Shown: one piece after another, positions 17,387-25,031 of the stretch | How positions within the stretch are numbered: position 1 is the first letter of the stretch | Layout of the letters: every line of letters starts with the position of its first letter | From: Eubacteriales bacterium | GTDB lineage: Bacteria; Bacillota; Clostridia; Saccharofermentanales; DTU023 | Direction: 5' to 3' | Length of the DNA stretch: 64,000 nucleotides | Assembly: GCA_030532065.1 (NCBI GenBank) | Contig: JAUNLW010000002.1 | Span: 1 to 64,000, forward strand | The notes under the pieces: model-generated | Told to the model about the DNA's origin: nothing | Seen by the model: the letters and a program-made list of their open reading frames with translations, nothing else | Database searches by the model: none | Program-made: the position numbers and the translations under genes

Positions 17387-18604
17387 TTAAGCTATAAGAC
17401 TGCTTGCTCTCCTGGCCAGTTCTGCTGCCACACCTTGCCAGGTAAAAGGAGCCAATTCCTGGCTGAAATCAGCTATTTGGTAGTCTTTCTCGCGGAAATT
17501 ATGGACGGACACTAAAATTGCTTCCGTGAGATTTTTTACGTGTTGAGCTATGGCTGCCTCTGCCACCCGGTCCAAGTCAACTAGCTCCGGCATTTCTACA
17601 CGCGTGATGTCTTCGTGAAACCAGAGTTCTTCGCCCATAAAGGCTCTAAGTCCAGGTAAGTGAGTGGTAACCAGATAAAGTCCGGAAGCCATGGCCTCCA
17701 AAGCGCTTAGACCCAGTCCTTCATAGTAGGAAGGAAAAATAAAGATGTCGTACTTACGCATCTCCTGGGCTAACTCAGCTTGACTTAAAGGGCCGTATTG
17801 GCTGATCCGGTTATCGTTTTTGAGATAGGAAGTAACCAAGTCGCGGTCTTGTTCTTCCACGTGACTTAAGAGATGCAAGCTGACATTTTCCTCCTCGGGG
17901 ATGGCGTGAAAGGCTTCTAAAAGCTCATAGCAGCCTTTTGCTCTCGCAAAGCGACCGGCATAGAGAAGGCGCACATCCGGACCTGGTTCTCGCTTGGTTT
18001 TGCGTAAGAAGACCTCATGGTCAAAACCGGCGCCGCCAACAAAAATCTTTTCTGGCTTGAGCCCATAGACCTCCTGTAGGTCCTCAATCTGCTCGTGCGA
18101 CAGAGCAGAAACTAAGTCCAGGCCTGATAAGTCTCCCACATACTTATGGAAATAATCCGGATTCTGTTTAGCCTGACGAATATCTGTACCGTGTGACAGG
18201 GCTAGGACCGGGATATCGTAATCCAGGCAAAGTGAAGTCAGTAGCCAGAGATGATGGGCAATAATCAGGTCAGGCTTAAATTCTTTGACGGCTAGGTCCA
18301 GCGCCTGGCGGAAACCGGCGATCCATTGTTCAACTTGTACCTCGGTCATCTCTTTATAAACCGTGGAGCGGTAAGGCATAACATCAGACATACCGGCTAC
18401 CGGGAAAGGGAGCGCCTCCGTATCAAAGTCAACTGGATAGCTACGGCAAGCCAGATCTGTTAGCTTCTGCTCAGGATTGTGGCCATAGATCAGTGCTTGG
18501 TCTTCGACTTCATCAAAGCTGCGCATGCACTTAATAATGTTGCGGCAAGCGATACCGCTGCCTGTACGGTCAGGATACTGCGCTATCGTATGCAAAATTC
18601 TCAT
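17387..18604 (-). CDS. Glycosyltransferase, GT4-like
   Basis: GT-B-fold retaining glycosyltransferase of 405 aa. The N-terminal Rossmann half starts MRILHTIAQYP and has the Gly-containing loop (GSGIACRN). The C-terminal nucleotide-sugar half has the KPEKIFVGGAGFDHEVF region, VRLLYAGRFARAKG and the E-x7-E signature FPSYYEGLGLSALEAMASG. Probably acts on surface or capsular glycans or glycolipids at the cytoplasmic face. It overlaps the ABC ATPase gene by 4 bases (ATGA), an odd pairing with a nutrient importer. Acceptor unknown. Confidence 0.85.
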   Translation of the reverse strand: MRILHTIAQYPDRTGSGIACRNIIKCMRSFDEVEDQALIYGHNPEQKLTDLACRSYPVDFDTEALPFPVAGMSDVMPYRSTVYKEMTEVQVEQWIAGFRQALDLAVKEFKPDLIIAHHLWLLTSLCLDYDIPVLALSHGTDIRQAKQNPDYFHKYVGDLSGLDLVSALSHEQIEDLQEVYGLKPEKIFVGGAGFDHEVFLRKTKREPGPDVRLLYAGRFARAKGCYELLEAFHAIPEEENVSLHLLSHVEEQDRDLVTSYLKNDNRISQYGPLSQAELAQEMRKYDIFIFPSYYEGLGLSALEAMASGLYLVTTHLPGLRAFMGEELWFHEDITRVEMPELVDLDRVAEAAIAQHVKNLTEAILVSVHNFREKDYQIADFSQELAPFTWQGVAAELARRASSLIA

Positions 18605-19566
18605 GCTGTCTTTCCTTGTCTTTTAATAATGGTTACTTGTCTGCCAACTGGCGGGCGGCATGCTTCCGGGCTGTTTATTTCCATCAGGCGTAAGCGACTG
18701 TCGTCTGCTGTAAGCTTACAGTCGTAATAGATCACCGCCCCTTGAAAAATGCAATGCTCCACAACGGCGTCCAAAGCCAACTGTCCGGGTGCTGGCTTCT
18801 CATGTGGTTTGAGAAAGCGCCAGGCTTCTGGCCTTTCGGGCGCTTTTTGCGGATAGAAGCTAGACTCACCTAAGAACTCTCTGGTAAAGGCAGCCTGTGG
18901 CCAACTGTAGAGTTCCTGACCTCTACCCTCTTCTACCTTTTCTCCCGCGTACATCAATACCAGGTGGTCAGCCAATTCAAAGGCTTCATCCTGGTCGTGG
19001 GTCACCATGATTGTGGTAATGGCAAAGTCTTCCTGGATCTGTTTAAGCTCAGAACGCAAGCTAACTCTTAACTTGGCATCTAAGTTGGAAAGCGGCTCGT
19101 CCAAGAGTAGTAATCTGGGCTGAATGATCAGGCTGCGGGCCAGGGCTACTCGCTGCTGCTCACCGCCTGAAAGTTCGTGGACACGTTTATCACCATAGCC
19201 TTCCAGATCTACGCGCATCAGCATATCCCTCAACAGCTCAGCCTGTCGCTCGCGTGGCACTTTTCTCAGGCGAAGACCATAACAAATATTAGCGCCAACC
19301 GTCATATGAGGAAAGAGGGCGTAGGACTGGAAAACCGTGGCAATAGGCCTTGCCTCCGGCGGTTGTGTTAGTTCTTCTCCCGCCAGATAGATCTTGCCGG
19401 AGGCTTGCTTGACAAAGCCGCCCAGGGCACGGAGGAGCGTAGTCTTACCGCAACCGGAAGGGCCGAGCAGGCAGGCGAAAGTTCCTTCTTCTAGAAATAG
19501 GTCAAAGTGCTTTACCGCTGTAAAGTCTTGATATTTTATGCTAAGGTCTTTGATTTCTAAAAACAT
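18601..19566 (-). CDS. ABC importer ATPase (FbpC/PotA-like)
   Basis: Nucleotide-binding subunit of 321 aa. Walker A GPSGCGKTT (about 35-43), Q-loop FQSYALFPHMTVG, signature LSGGEQQRVALARSL, Walker B LLLLDEPLSNLD, H-loop VTHDQDEAF, then a C-terminal TOBE-like segment. ATG 19566 was chosen because GAGGAGGATGCG precedes it; the longer start at 19599 overlaps the permease gene more. It works with the double permease and binding protein encoded upstream. Family members import ferric iron, 2-aminoethylphosphonate, polyamines or thiamine. Confidence 0.85.
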   Translation of the reverse strand: MFLEIKDLSIKYQDFTAVKHFDLFLEEGTFACLLGPSGCGKTTLLRALGGFVKQASGKIYLAGEELTQPPEARPIATVFQSYALFPHMTVGANICYGLRLRKVPRERQAELLRDMLMRVDLEGYGDKRVHELSGGEQQRVALARSLIIQPRLLLLDEPLSNLDAKLRVSLRSELKQIQEDFAITTIMVTHDQDEAFELADHLVLMYAGEKVEEGRGQELYSWPQAAFTREFLGESSFYPQKAPERPEAWRFLKPHEKPAPGQLALDAVVEHCIFQGAVIYYDCKLTADDSRLRLMEINSPEACRPPVGRQVTIIKRQGKTA

Positions 19567-19582
19567 CGCATCCTCCTCTTTT

Positions 19583-21292
19583 TTAATCTGCTTCCACACC
19601 TGACAGTTTACGAGCCACTAGCTCTACCAGGAGACAGATCAGAGTAATTACGAAAGCTAAGAAGGAGGCCACACCATATTTGCCAGACTGGATCAAGTCA
19701 AAAAGCACCATGGTGGCCAGTTTACGTTGAGGATAAACCAGGAAAATGATGGAGCCTATGGTTGTCATGCCGGCAGTAAAACTGCGAAAAAAACAGAGTA
19801 AGAGCGTAGGTAAAGTCTGTGGTAGAAGCACATCCTTAAAGATATACAAAGGGTGACCTCCCAGATCTCGCACACTATCTCCCAGACTTGGCTCAATACC
19901 CGCTACGCCTGCAGATGCAAGTTTAGTAGCTAACGGCACCTGCTTAAAGAGCATATTCAAAATTACAATCGCGGCAGTGCCGGTCAATTTCAGCGGCGGA
20001 TCGCGGAAGGCTAGAATATAGGCTATACCATAGAAAGAGCCCGGCACAATATAGGGCAGCGTCAAGATCCACTCCACGCCCTGCATAAAGCGCATCTTAC
20101 GTAGGTGCAGGTAATAAGCCAGGAGAAAACCCATAAGACTGGCTAAGGCACCAGAAAGGAGTGAATAGCCCACTGAGCGCCAGAGGCTGCTGCCAATATG
20201 ATTTTTGCTGTCATAAAGATTATCCAGAGTCAGGAAGAACTGACCTTTACTATATTTACCGAAGGCCTGAAGAAAGATAGAGCCGTACTGCAGGACCATG
20301 GCCACGAGAAAAACTATGGTCAGGACCTGGGCTATGCGCAAAAAAGTTCCTTTGCCTCGATTGTCTACCTGTCTTCTGCCTACACCGTGTGAGGCAGAGT
20401 TAGCTTGGCGATAGGCGCGCATATAGACAATCATAGCGAGGAGCGAAGGCAAGAGTAAAAGCAGGTTGAGACCGGTTGCCCGCTGCAAGTCACCCCGAGA
20501 AATAAAGGACAAATAAGCCTCGGTAGCCAGGACCGAATAGCTACCACCGATGATGGTGGGCGTAGAGAAATCAGCCAGGCTGCGGATAAAGGTCAACATA
20601 ATGGCCACCAAAGTAGCTGAGCGCAGCTGCGGCAGGATAACATCGCGGATTACTTGGTTGGTATTGGCTCCCAAAGATCTGGCTGAATCAATCAGGCTTT
20701 GGTCAATATCGCGCAAACGAGCCATGAGGATCATGGCAGCTAAAGAGATAAAGGAAAAGGTTTCCATCAGCACAATGCCTTGGAGGCCATAGGGGTTGTA
20801 ACGCAGACCCAGAAGGCGATAAGTGATCAGGCCGCGACGGCCAAACAGATTGATAAATGAGAGAGCAGCCACAAAAGGTGGCGAAATTATGCTGAGCGTG
20901 AGTAGAGCGCGAATCAGCTTTGAGAGCCGTGGTCCGGCAAAAAACAAAGTGATACTGATAGCTAAAGCCCACAGTATGGTCAGCGAAGTAGTGAGCGCGG
21001 CTACCGTTAGCGAATTTCGGATCAGACCCCTGGAAGATCGGATAAATTCCCACAATTGTTCCGAGCTCTGCTCTCTCACGCCTTCATAGAAGATCGCGAC
21101 AAATGGCCATAAAACAAAAAGCAACGCAGACACGACCAAGATAAGGATCAGCAGCTTGTCCAAAAGGCCCAGCCAGCGTTGACGGCGGCTTAAGATTTGC
21201 TCACTTGAGTTAAAAATACGCTCCCCCGGGTAAAAGAGCCCAGCCCCTCGAGGCCAGGCTCTCAGCATAGTGCAACCAAATACCCCGACCAC
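19583..21292 (-). CDS. ABC importer permease, double BPD domain (FbpB-like)
   Basis: About 569 aa with two tandem permease domains of about six spans each, as in FbpB/AfuB and phosphonate-type permeases. EAA-loop-like segments: DSARSLGANTNQVIRDVILP in the first half and DSVRDLGGHPLYIFKDVLLP in the second. The start is uncertain: the longest frame begins at GTG 21292, but a terminator-like hairpin lies inside its first 20 codons, so the true start may be further downstream, before the first span near 21160. Same transcript as the binding protein (upstream) and ATPase (downstream). Confidence 0.8.
   Translation of the reverse strand: MVGVFGCTMLRAWPRGAGLFYPGERIFNSSEQILSRRQRWLGLLDKLLILILVVSALLFVLWPFVAIFYEGVREQSSEQLWEFIRSSRGLIRNSLTVAALTTSLTILWALAISITLFFAGPRLSKLIRALLTLSIISPPFVAALSFINLFGRRGLITYRLLGLRYNPYGLQGIVLMETFSFISLAAMILMARLRDIDQSLIDSARSLGANTNQVIRDVILPQLRSATLVAIMLTFIRSLADFSTPTIIGGSYSVLATEAYLSFISRGDLQRATGLNLLLLLPSLLAMIVYMRAYRQANSASHGVGRRQVDNRGKGTFLRIAQVLTIVFLVAMVLQYGSIFLQAFGKYSKGQFFLTLDNLYDSKNHIGSSLWRSVGYSLLSGALASLMGFLLAYYLHLRKMRFMQGVEWILTLPYIVPGSFYGIAYILAFRDPPLKLTGTAAIVILNMLFKQVPLATKLASAGVAGIEPSLGDSVRDLGGHPLYIFKDVLLPQTLPTLLLCFFRSFTAGMTTIGSIIFLVYPQRKLATMVLFDLIQSGKYGVASFLAFVITLICLLVELVARKLSGVEAD
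21232..21262 (-). terminator. Terminator-like attenuating hairpin before the permease
   Basis: On the minus strand AGAGCC (21262-21257) pairs with GGCTCT (21240-21235), with inner CCTCGAGG, followed by TTTT. A second inverted repeat, CCGACC/GGTCGG, lies just upstream (21285-21313). Such hairpins often lower expression of permease genes relative to the binding protein. Confidence 0.45.
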
Positions 21293-21325
21293 AGGCTCTA
21301 TAACCAGGGTCGGAGAAGTTAGTTA

Positions 21326-22531
21326 TTAGTCTTTGCTTTCAGCCTTATCGCCGGCAATTTCTAAGAATTTTTCGAGGATGGCGTCACGCTCAGAACCAAA
21401 AGTAGTCAAGTCTTCTTTGATCAGCTTGTCTTCAGGCAGGCCTAACTCAGCGCCCTTGAGGCCAGGTTTGACCATCTGAGCCGGATCTTTACCGTCGAGC
21501 TCAGCTAAGAGCTGCAGGTTATCATCTTCCAGCATGAAGTCGATGAAAGCCTTGGCTACATCTAGATTTTCCGCGTTCTTAAAGATAGCGACACCTTCAG
21601 GTACCCAGGGAATAGCGTCAGGGTAAACAACGGTGCAGTTATGCTCTTCTGCGGCGTCAAAAGCAGACTTGTCCGCAGGAATAATGCCAATAGCAAATTC
21701 GCCAGCTACGGTCTTCTCTTGCGGATCTTTACCACGTTTGCCGTAGAAAGAGATGTTAGCATTGATTTTCTCGATCAGATCCCAACCTTCTTCCTCGCCG
21801 AAGTGATCCAAAAGACCCTTGACTACAGCATAGTTAGTGCCGGAAATGGCGGGGTTGGACATAATAACCTCATCCTTGTATTCCTCTTTAGCCAGGTCTT
21901 CCCAGCTGGCAGGCATATCAAGGCCTTTTTCTTCAAGGATGTCGTTGTTGACGATGAAGCCAGCTACCGTTATGCCCTTGGAGAGCCAGTAATTATCACC
22001 GTCACGATAGTCAGCGCGGATATCTTCGATACCGGCCGGTTTATATTGTTCTAAGAGTCCGTCTTCTTTGGCTGCCAGGAAAGCATCAAGGCCACCGCCA
22101 AACCAGACGTCCAGGGAGACGCTGTCGCCTTCGGCCTTGACACGGGAGAAGACCTCACCAGAGCTCATGGACAGGAATTCTACTTTGGCACCAGTTTTAG
22201 CGCTAAAGCGATCAAAGAGTTCTTGATACTTTTCTGAAGTGGTAACTACATTGAGTTGGCGGCCAGCGAAGATTTGCTCTTCTTTAGCCTCCTCACTTTC
22301 TTGCTCTGCTTCTTTTTCCTGAGCTTCAGTTTCTGTTTCCTGATCCGCGGCCTCGGTAGGAGCTTGTGTCTCCTCCTCGGTCACTTTCTCATCAACTTTT
22401 TCTTCCGCTGCCAGAGTGGTTTGCTCAGGGCTATTGGTCTTAGCGGAGTTGTCAGTGTTACAGGCTACTAAGCCAAAGCTCAGCACAAGAGCTAAGATCA
22501 GAGCCAGAGTATGTTTTACTTTAACTTGCAT
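21326..22531 (-). CDS. ABC importer substrate-binding lipoprotein
   Basis: Extracellular solute-binding protein, family 1 / Fbp-like, 401 aa. The signal peptide ends in lipobox LVAC with Cys24 as lipid anchor. A Glu/Thr-rich tether (about 30-90) follows. The binding domain starts near QLNVVTTSEKYQELFDRFSAKTG and includes VWFGGGLDAFLAAK and ADKSAFDAAE, as in ferric-iron and 2-aminoethylphosphonate binding proteins. No obvious Tyr-Tyr iron ligand pair was identified, so the ligand is open. ATG with TAGGAGGAATT upstream; first gene of the operon. Confidence 0.85.
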   Translation of the reverse strand: MQVKVKHTLALILALVLSFGLVACNTDNSAKTNSPEQTTLAAEEKVDEKVTEEETQAPTEAADQETETEAQEKEAEQESEEAKEEQIFAGRQLNVVTTSEKYQELFDRFSAKTGAKVEFLSMSSGEVFSRVKAEGDSVSLDVWFGGGLDAFLAAKEDGLLEQYKPAGIEDIRADYRDGDNYWLSKGITVAGFIVNNDILEEKGLDMPASWEDLAKEEYKDEVIMSNPAISGTNYAVVKGLLDHFGEEEGWDLIEKINANISFYGKRGKDPQEKTVAGEFAIGIIPADKSAFDAAEEHNCTVVYPDAIPWVPEGVAIFKNAENLDVAKAFIDFMLEDDNLQLLAELDGKDPAQMVKPGLKGAELGLPEDKLIKEDLTTFGSERDAILEKFLEIAGDKAESKD

Positions 22532-22601
22532 AATTCCTCCTAGATGCGATTATTGTGTGATATTTGGTATGGTCGCTACCGAGAAACTATTCAGAGCAAG
22601 G

Positions 22602-22651
22602 CTAAGCTCTAACAGCTTAGATAGGCCATACGCCAAACGAGAATTATAGCA
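22602..22651 (-). promoter_or_regulatory. Extended -10 promoter and leader inverted repeat of the importer operon
   Basis: The minus strand reads TGC-TATAAT (-10 at 22643-22648 with the TGN extension); the -35 is poor. In the leader CTAAGC (22602-22607) pairs with GCTTAG (22615-22620), a seven-base-loop inverted repeat that could be an operator or an RNA hairpin. Confidence 0.5.
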
Positions 22652-22713
22652 TAAATTAGAAATTAATTCATTATGCCCTGTTTTTAAGCTTATTTAGTCA
22701 GCTTTGTTACACT

Positions 22714-24759
22714 TTAATTGTATAGCAGCTGGTATTCGCCTTGTTTGTCCTCCGGCAGGGGCAAGAAAGGGCTGGACTCGCCCACGCTGAGCACGTGCAG
22801 CTGGTGAAGGGCTCGGGTGCAAGCTACGTAAAGTAGACGCTGTTCACGCGGAGTATGGTACTTTTCTTTAGAAGCGTCTGCCACCAACACAGCGTCAAAT
22901 TCTAATCCCTTAGCGCGGTAGGGCGTAACAAAATAGAGTTCCAACAGACCAGTCTGTCCCGCCTGGTCTTGCGGTAAGAGTTGCGGCCAGGGAAAACTGA
23001 GGAACTCCAGGACCAGTGGTCCAGACTCAACCGCCATTTTGCTCTCAGCGCTCCAGGTCTTTATGGTATATGAAAGTTCTTCGCATTCGGTATCAGTTCT
23101 GCAAACCAGGGCTACCCTTCTGGCACCCCGACTGTAGAAATCAGCTAAGATTGCGGGCAGCCTTAACAGCTGTTCTTTACGCGAAGACAGGACTTCAAGC
23201 TTTACCGGTATGCTGTGGCGTTGGAAAGGCTGCAAGCTGGGATCATCTAATACCTGTTTGGCAAATTGCATGATCTCATAGCTGGAGCGGTAGGTGGTCA
23301 ACAAGTAGAACACTTGCTCTTCCTGCAATTGATATATTTCACAGACCTTCTTACTGTAGTCTTTAGGCAGCTGGAAGCGTATTGCCTGACTCTCGTCCGC
23401 AAAAAGATTTGTCGGACAGGGATGAGCCTGGTGTAAAAAGATGTGTTCCAAAGGCAGAAGGTCTTGCGCCTCGTCCACAATCGCCTGGTAGAAAGGGCTG
23501 CGTGTTGGCTGCGGGTCTAACAATTGAGCCATGCGAGCAAGAACAGCCAGATCCAGACGGTCATAGCGCCGGTTCATCTTCGGCTCATACAAGGCAGGAA
23601 ACTGGCGTTTAAGGCCGGGTGAGGCCAAAAACTGCCGGTAGATCAGGAGCAGATCACGAGCTTCCGTTTGATCATCCAGTCCTGGCAGTTTGAGCTCTAC
23701 TTCTGCCGGTCCACCTGCTACAGCTGAGGAAGGCTGAGTGCTTTTCTCAGCCACAAAAGCATCCACATAGTTTACAAACTCCAGGCTAGCAGCTGCGTCT
23801 AGACGTTCGGCAGTGGCTTCTTCATAGGTATAGGAGCTGAAACGCGGGTCCAGTTTTTCTACTTGCGCTACCTGTAATTCCTGGATCGTAGCCAGCGTGA
23901 GACTTTCCTCGCCCAAGCTGGGCAGGACTGATTTTACATACTCTCCAAATAGTCTGCTGGGGCTGACAAAAAGGATCTGCCTGGCGTCAAAGCGGCGTTG
24001 GTAAAGCAGCCAGGCCGCCCTGTGCAGAGCAATCGACGTCTTACCGGATCCGGCTTTGCCGAGCAACAAGAAGGATTCGTGCGAGGGTTGGCGCACGATG
24101 GCATTTTGTTGCTTCTGCAAGCTAGAAACAATCTCGCGCATATGCGCGTCAGAGGGGCGAGAAAGCAGTTCCGCTAAGACTTCATCGCTGTTGCCGCCGT
24201 AATAAGGCTCAACTGCTAACAGCTCACCGCGTGAAATAGACAGTAAGAGCTTATCCAAAAGCTCCCCGTCCAGGTCCCCTTTGGGGCCAGGCACGGTTAC
24301 TGAGCCTAAAGCATCCTCGTAGTAGAGTGAAGCTAGAGGGCTACGCCAATCGAGAACCAGGCTTTCGCAGGCCTCATCATCGTAGATTCCCCTAAGTCCG
24401 ATGTAGTAGTCTTCTGCTTCTTGGTCCTGATCGTAGCGGAAACGGATCTTGCCAAAATAAGGCTTGTCCAGGATTTTCTTGTATTCAAGGATGCGTTTTT
24501 TGGCGTTCTCCTGCTCACCTATGTTATGTCGGAGATGTGCTTGGGCCACTGCGTTATCAGCTATGTTGGCATTATCTTTCAGATCCAGACGTCCTTCCCA
24601 GGCCTCTGCCTTGATCTGTACGCTATCATCTTCCAAAGCCCAGATGAGAGCCTCCAGCTTACTGATGGCCTCTTCAATCCAAGCGCGTGTAAGGCGCAGT
24701 TGTTCGCTTTCCCTGGCAAAAATTAACTTGTCGGACACCTTGTCATCTCGTGTTGGCAT
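22714..24759 (-). CDS. HelD-like superfamily 1 helicase/ATPase
   Basis: UvrD/Rep-related ATPase of 681 aa resembling HelD, which releases stalled RNA polymerase in Firmicutes. The N-terminal about 100 residues are a charged helical (coiled-coil-prone) arm, typical of HelD. Then Walker A GKAGSGKTSIALHRAAWLLY (about 234-253), motif II VDEAQDLLPLE (about 428), LTTYRSS, and a C-terminal helicase half ending with FVTPYRAKGLEFDAV and RLLYVACTRALHQL. DNA helicase IV is the alternative. Monocistronic; a 272-base gap separates it from divergent alaS. Confidence 0.8.
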   Translation of the reverse strand: MPTRDDKVSDKLIFARESEQLRLTRAWIEEAISKLEALIWALEDDSVQIKAEAWEGRLDLKDNANIADNAVAQAHLRHNIGEQENAKKRILEYKKILDKPYFGKIRFRYDQDQEAEDYYIGLRGIYDDEACESLVLDWRSPLASLYYEDALGSVTVPGPKGDLDGELLDKLLLSISRGELLAVEPYYGGNSDEVLAELLSRPSDAHMREIVSSLQKQQNAIVRQPSHESFLLLGKAGSGKTSIALHRAAWLLYQRRFDARQILFVSPSRLFGEYVKSVLPSLGEESLTLATIQELQVAQVEKLDPRFSSYTYEEATAERLDAAASLEFVNYVDAFVAEKSTQPSSAVAGGPAEVELKLPGLDDQTEARDLLLIYRQFLASPGLKRQFPALYEPKMNRRYDRLDLAVLARMAQLLDPQPTRSPFYQAIVDEAQDLLPLEHIFLHQAHPCPTNLFADESQAIRFQLPKDYSKKVCEIYQLQEEQVFYLLTTYRSSYEIMQFAKQVLDDPSLQPFQRHSIPVKLEVLSSRKEQLLRLPAILADFYSRGARRVALVCRTDTECEELSYTIKTWSAESKMAVESGPLVLEFLSFPWPQLLPQDQAGQTGLLELYFVTPYRAKGLEFDAVLVADASKEKYHTPREQRLLYVACTRALHQLHVLSVGESSPFLPLPEDKQGEYQLLYN

Positions 24760-24832
24760 CTGATTTCACTCCTTGCTTCCGGACAGATTCTCCGCTCCGT
24801 TCATGGCTTTTTATAAAGCGCACGAAACTTTT

Positions 24833-24861
24833 TTGAATTAAAGCTAGTACTTCAGTATAGT
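24833..24861 (+). promoter_or_regulatory. alaS promoter
   Basis: TTGAAT (-35, 24833-24838), 17-base spacer, TATAGT (-10, 24856-24861). The leader to the ATG at 25032 is about 165 bases. No T-box core (AGGGTGGNACCGCG) is present. Confidence 0.65.
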
Positions 24862-24875
24862 TTACGGCCTAAAGT

Positions 24876-24924
24876 CCTGCAAGCAAACTAGCCGCGAAAC
24901 AGGCTCATACTTGCTTGTAGCAGG
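24876..24924 (+). promoter_or_regulatory. Nested hairpin in the alaS leader
   Basis: Three successive helices nest in order: CCTGC/GCAGG, AGCAA/TTGCT and AGCC/GGCT, closing an 8-base loop. This starts about 8 bases after the expected transcription start. A second small hairpin (AGCC-TTAC-GGCT) is at about 24968-24979. Likely a regulatory or stabilising leader structure; the class is not recognised. Confidence 0.5.
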
Positions 24925-25031
24925 CCTTGCAATCTAGTAGAATAAGGGATCGTAAGCTTAATTCCACAGCCTTACGGCTAAAAAATAAAAAGCTTCACTA
25001 AGCTTATGGCGCTGCCGCGCAAGGAGAAGAT

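Noticed and set aside
24760-25031. T-box riboswitch before alaS
   Set aside because: No AGGGTGGNACCGCG core or T-box-like antiterminator is visible.
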